A stretch of DNA of 64,000 bases, taken from assembly GCA_910580105.1 (NCBI GenBank), contig CAJTWN010000006.1:13412-77411 (forward strand). The letters are read 5' to 3'. The notes under the pieces were generated by a model. That model saw only the letters and a program-made list of their open reading frames with translations. It did not search any database and was not told the DNA's origin. This DNA comes from an uncultured Clostridia bacterium. Lineage in GTDB: Bacteria; Bacillota; Clostridia; Monoglobales; Monoglobaceae. The position numbers and the translations under genes were made by a program. Shown piece by piece: positions 61,613-64,000 of this stretch. Position 1 is the first letter of the stretch. Each line of letters starts with the position of its first letter.

Positions 61613-62260
61613 TTATAAAAGGGAAAGAACCTCATTTAAGCTGGGCAGAATCCGATATGCCGCAGAACACATTGTATTATCCGGTGGAATCATATCTGGG
61701 ATAAGGATAGGAACGAGCCCCGCAGCGCGGGCAGAGAGGATGCCGTTACGGCTGTCTTCCAAAGCTATACAATCGTTTGGCGGCAGCTGCATCGCATCTG
61801 TTGCCCGAAGGAAGATATCCGGTGCGGGTTTTCCATTTTCGATCATGTCACCCGTGATGACAGCATCAAAATAGGGAAGTGTTTTTGACAGCTCCAGGTG
61901 GGCAATGGCGCGTTCATGATTGGTGGATGTGGCAACTGCACATTTTAACCCCCGTTTTTTTATGGTGTCCAATAGAGGGAAAAGCCCTGGTTTTATGGGG
62001 ACGCCATCTTTTTCAATAAGTTCCATTGCATATTTAACATTTGTTTCACGAAAGGCGTCATAATTGATACCTTCATATTTTTCAATAAAAAGTTTGCGGA
62101 TGGAAGCAGAGGAAAGGCCCATAATACTGAGCATAAAGTCAAGCGGAATGTTAATCTTAAATTTTTCACCGGCATATTGCCAGCTTTTTACGGAAATTTG
62201 TTCGGTGTCAAACATGGTACCATCCATGTCAAAGACAAAACCTTTGATATTTAATTTCAT
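61613..62260 (-). CDS. HAD-superfamily phosphatase, beta-phosphoglucomutase-like
   Basis: The 215-residue protein has HAD motif I FVFDMDGTMFDTE with both Asp residues, motif II VATSTNHERA, motif III GKPAPDIFLRA and motif IV ALEDSRNGILSA. A helical cap lies at about residues 20-85. The family includes beta-phosphoglucomutase and small sugar-phosphate phosphatases; the substrate cannot be fixed. GAGGG precedes the ATG. It follows the YtvI-like gene by 10 nt on the same strand and is probably co-transcribed. Confidence 0.9.
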   Translation of the reverse strand: MKLNIKGFVFDMDGTMFDTEQISVKSWQYAGEKFKINIPLDFMLSIMGLSSASIRKLFIEKYEGINYDAFRETNVKYAMELIEKDGVPIKPGLFPLLDTIKKRGLKCAVATSTNHERAIAHLELSKTLPYFDAVITGDMIENGKPAPDIFLRATDAMQLPPNDCIALEDSRNGILSARAAGLVPILIPDMIPPDNTMCSAAYRILPSLNEVLSLL

Positions 62261-62270
62261 AAAAGTGCCC

Positions 62271-63353
62271 TCATTTCCAAAGATGAATTTTATCTGCTTT
62301 TTGAAGTTTAAAGATGATGTTCATGACGACAGGGAAGAGGATGGCGCCAAGAACGCCAAACCAAACAAATCCCAAATAGATGCAGATAATAGTAACCAAG
62401 GGGGGAAGACCCAACTGGTCCCCCACAATTTTGGGTTCGATAAACTGCCGTACAATGGTAACGATCAAATAGAGGAGAATCAATCCGATGGCCAGATAAA
62501 ATTCACCTTTAAACAAGCAAATAACGGCCCAGGGGAGAACAATGGTTCCGGTTCCCAAAACCGGTAGAGCATCAGCAATGGCAATAACGCCGGCGATCCC
62601 GAATGGGTTATCAACGCGAAGACAAAGAAGACCCACAGAAATTTCAATAAAGGTGATACCCATCAAGATTAAATAGGCGCGAAGATAACTATAAAGTGTT
62701 TTGCCAAGATAATCTTTGATGTCGATCAGCATTGTCCGGTGTTTTTCTGGTATCTGACGTTTGATAAAATCAAGAACATGCGCATAATCCATGCTGATAA
62801 ATAGTGAAGACAGAATTGTAAAAATCAGCGAAATCAAAAGAAGCGGGAGTTTTTTTGAGGCACCGGCGAGGGCGGATAAGATGGTAGTAGAGAATTCCAC
62901 AATGTAATTTTTAATACTTTCGACCATTCCATCCAGTGTTTGCCCTACCTGTGCTGCAACATCCGGAGATATACGATTGGCAAAGGCAAAAATTTCACGG
63001 TTTAGATATTCCAAAAAGGGAAGAATATCCTGGGCATAATACTGGGGAAGTTTGAAGCAGAAGTTTTTAATCCCGATGTACAGGGAGTGACCGCCCAGCC
63101 ACAGTAGAAATCCAAGCAGAATATATCCCAAAAGAACGATGATAAATGCACTGATTCGGCGGCTTAAATGTGTTGTTTTGGATAGAAGCTGGACGAGTGG
63201 TTTAAACAAAAGAGCAATTAAAAATCCAAGTAGAAATGGCATAATCCAAGAGAGGGCATATTCGATAAACAGATAGCCCAGCAGAAGAATCAACGCATAA
63301 TAGAAGGTGTGAATGATAAAATTTTTATGCCTTTCGGTTTTGTCCAGATCCAT
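62271..63353 (-). CDS. AI-2E-family transporter / YtvI-like integral membrane protein
   Basis: The 360-residue protein has about eight membrane segments with the family layout: two N-terminal helices (ALSWIMPFLLGFLIALLFKP), a large central soluble region, then helices including DALPVLGTGTIVLPWAVICL, RQFIEPKIVGDQLGLPPLVT and GFVWFGVLGAILFPVV. YtvI of Bacillus is a sporulation-associated membrane protein of unclear function. I prefer ATG 63353, 8 nt after AAAGGG, to the ATG at 63374. The AI-2 label is historical and does not show that AI-2 is carried. Confidence 0.88.
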   Translation of the reverse strand: MDLDKTERHKNFIIHTFYYALILLLGYLFIEYALSWIMPFLLGFLIALLFKPLVQLLSKTTHLSRRISAFIIVLLGYILLGFLLWLGGHSLYIGIKNFCFKLPQYYAQDILPFLEYLNREIFAFANRISPDVAAQVGQTLDGMVESIKNYIVEFSTTILSALAGASKKLPLLLISLIFTILSSLFISMDYAHVLDFIKRQIPEKHRTMLIDIKDYLGKTLYSYLRAYLILMGITFIEISVGLLCLRVDNPFGIAGVIAIADALPVLGTGTIVLPWAVICLFKGEFYLAIGLILLYLIVTIVRQFIEPKIVGDQLGLPPLVTIICIYLGFVWFGVLGAILFPVVMNIIFKLQKADKIHLWK

Positions 63354-63498
63354 ATATGTTTGTCCCTTTCCCATTTTTAACTTTAATTATCATAGCATAA
63401 AAGTCCAGGAATTGCAAGAATTTCCATCTGGCAAAACATTTGCTTTTTTGAGGATATAGGTATATAATGAGACAGAAGAGGATAAGGAGGAGATAGAA

Positions 63499-63966
63499 TT
63501 GAAACAATGTACAAAATGCGGAACCGTTTTGAAAGAAGGGTATCAGTTCTGTACCCACTGCGGTACGCGGCAGGATGCAGGAGAAACACAGGAACAGAAA
63601 AACGTTTGTCTGCGGTGTGGAAATGTGATGCAGGAGGAAGAGCGGTTTTGTTCCGTCTGTGGTTATTGTATGGAAGAAAGTTCAGATAATGCAGCAGCAG
63701 GTCAACAAAAAACAAATGCTTATCATTCGTATAGGACGGAGCAAAAACCAAAATCCAGGTTGATTGCCGGACTTTTAGGTGTGCTGGTCGGTTCTTTTGG
63801 TATACATCGCTTGTATCTGGGGGATAAAACCATTGCTTTGGTTCAGTTGGTTGTTACCATTATAACCTGTGGTGTTGGCGGACTTTGGGGAGTAATTGAA
63901 GGTCTGCTTTTGCTTTATGGTAAGATAAACAAGGATGCGTATGGAAATCCTCTGGAAGAATTCTAA
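63499..63966 (+). CDS. Zinc-ribbon TM2-domain membrane protein
   Basis: The 155-residue protein starts at TTG 63499 after AAGGAGG. Two zinc ribbons come first (CTKCGTVLKEGYQFCTHCG, CLRCGNVMQEEERFCSVCG), then a linker of about 30 residues. A TM2 domain follows with two membrane helices and the DRF-like turn: LLGVLVGSFGIHRLYLGD and GVGGLWGVIEGLLLLYGK. TM2 proteins are widespread and of unknown function. Zinc-ribbon heads also occur on the kinase and FHA proteins of this window. Confidence 0.88.
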   Translation: MKQCTKCGTVLKEGYQFCTHCGTRQDAGETQEQKNVCLRCGNVMQEEERFCSVCGYCMEESSDNAAAGQQKTNAYHSYRTEQKPKSRLIAGLLGVLVGSFGIHRLYLGDKTIALVQLVVTIITCGVGGLWGVIEGLLLLYGKINKDAYGNPLEEF

Positions 63967-64000
63967 AAGATAATTGACACTGGTGATTTTATGTTTTGAA

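Overview
The window looks like chromosomal DNA of an anaerobic, Gram-positive, probably spore-forming member of the Clostridia (Bacillota). The evidence is the CtsR-McsA-McsB-ClpC stress operon, near-consensus SigA promoters with 16-18 bp spacers, strong GGAGG ribosome sites with frequent TTG and GTG starts, a YtvI-type membrane protein, SLH and copper-amine-oxidase-like wall modules, lipoprotein signals and an RNase P RNA. I see no tRNA, rRNA, transposase, phage gene or CRISPR array. Species cannot be named from the sequence alone.

Layout. 1-8.5 kb: end of a ComF-type phosphoribosyltransferase, glmU-pth-mfd, a membrane-anchored parvulin, then two O6-alkylguanine-transferase-type proteins on the minus strand. 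8.6-12.4 kb: an envelope operon (FHA protein, FtsW/RodA-type protein, class B PBP) with two copies of a covarying RNA structure. 12.6-18.3 kb: sugar metabolism (AraC regulator, mannose-6-phosphate isomerase, RpiB/LacAB-type isomerase, rhamnulokinase, rhamnose isomerase). 18.3-27.1 kb: two Ser/Thr signalling modules. One is a zinc-ribbon kinase, a wrecked PP2C pseudogene, an intact PP2C, an FHA protein and an M15 peptidase lipoprotein. The other is a PP2C-FHA pair on the opposite strand. Between them lie a secreted GH5 enzyme and a cold-shock gene. 27.3-32.5 kb: serC-serA, rnpB and a large lipase-like lipoprotein with calcium-type repeats. 32.5-33.5 kb: repeat island 1. 33.5-36.5 kb: a preQ1-type leader and queD-queE-folE-queC-queF. 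36.7-38.4 kb: ilvA-ridA. 38.4-48.2 kb: an aromatic amino acid operon (aroF-tyrA-aroB-aroA-aroC-pheA-aroK-aroQ-aroE plus a secreted protein) behind a Phe/Tyr-rich leader peptide and attenuator. 48.2-49.2 kb: repeat island 2. 49.2-53.9 kb: ctsR-mcsA-mcsB-clpC with a CtsR box. 54-64 kb: an HtrA protease, leuA, an SLH-M13 metallopeptidase, a DUF2264 protein, a small ORF, a HAD phosphatase, a YtvI-like protein and a zinc-ribbon TM2 protein.

How the genes fit together. The aro operon encodes every step from PEP plus erythrose-4-phosphate to chorismate, and on to the keto acids of Phe and Tyr, but no trp gene; its leader peptide is packed with Phe and Tyr codons and has no Trp codon. The que operon runs from GTP to preQ1. 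RidA next to threonine deaminase fits its role of clearing reactive enamines. The FHA, kinase and PP2C genes close to peptidoglycan genes suggest phospho-signalling to the cell wall, as in actinobacterial clusters; that link is inferred.

Most notable observations: the previously unlisted 45-codon aromatic leader peptide with mutually exclusive terminator and antiterminator; the duplicated structured RNA around the FHA gene; the degenerate PP2C and a PP2C with DGKNN in place of DGxGG; and two repeat islands built on the same palindrome, with signs that palindrome centres have inverted.
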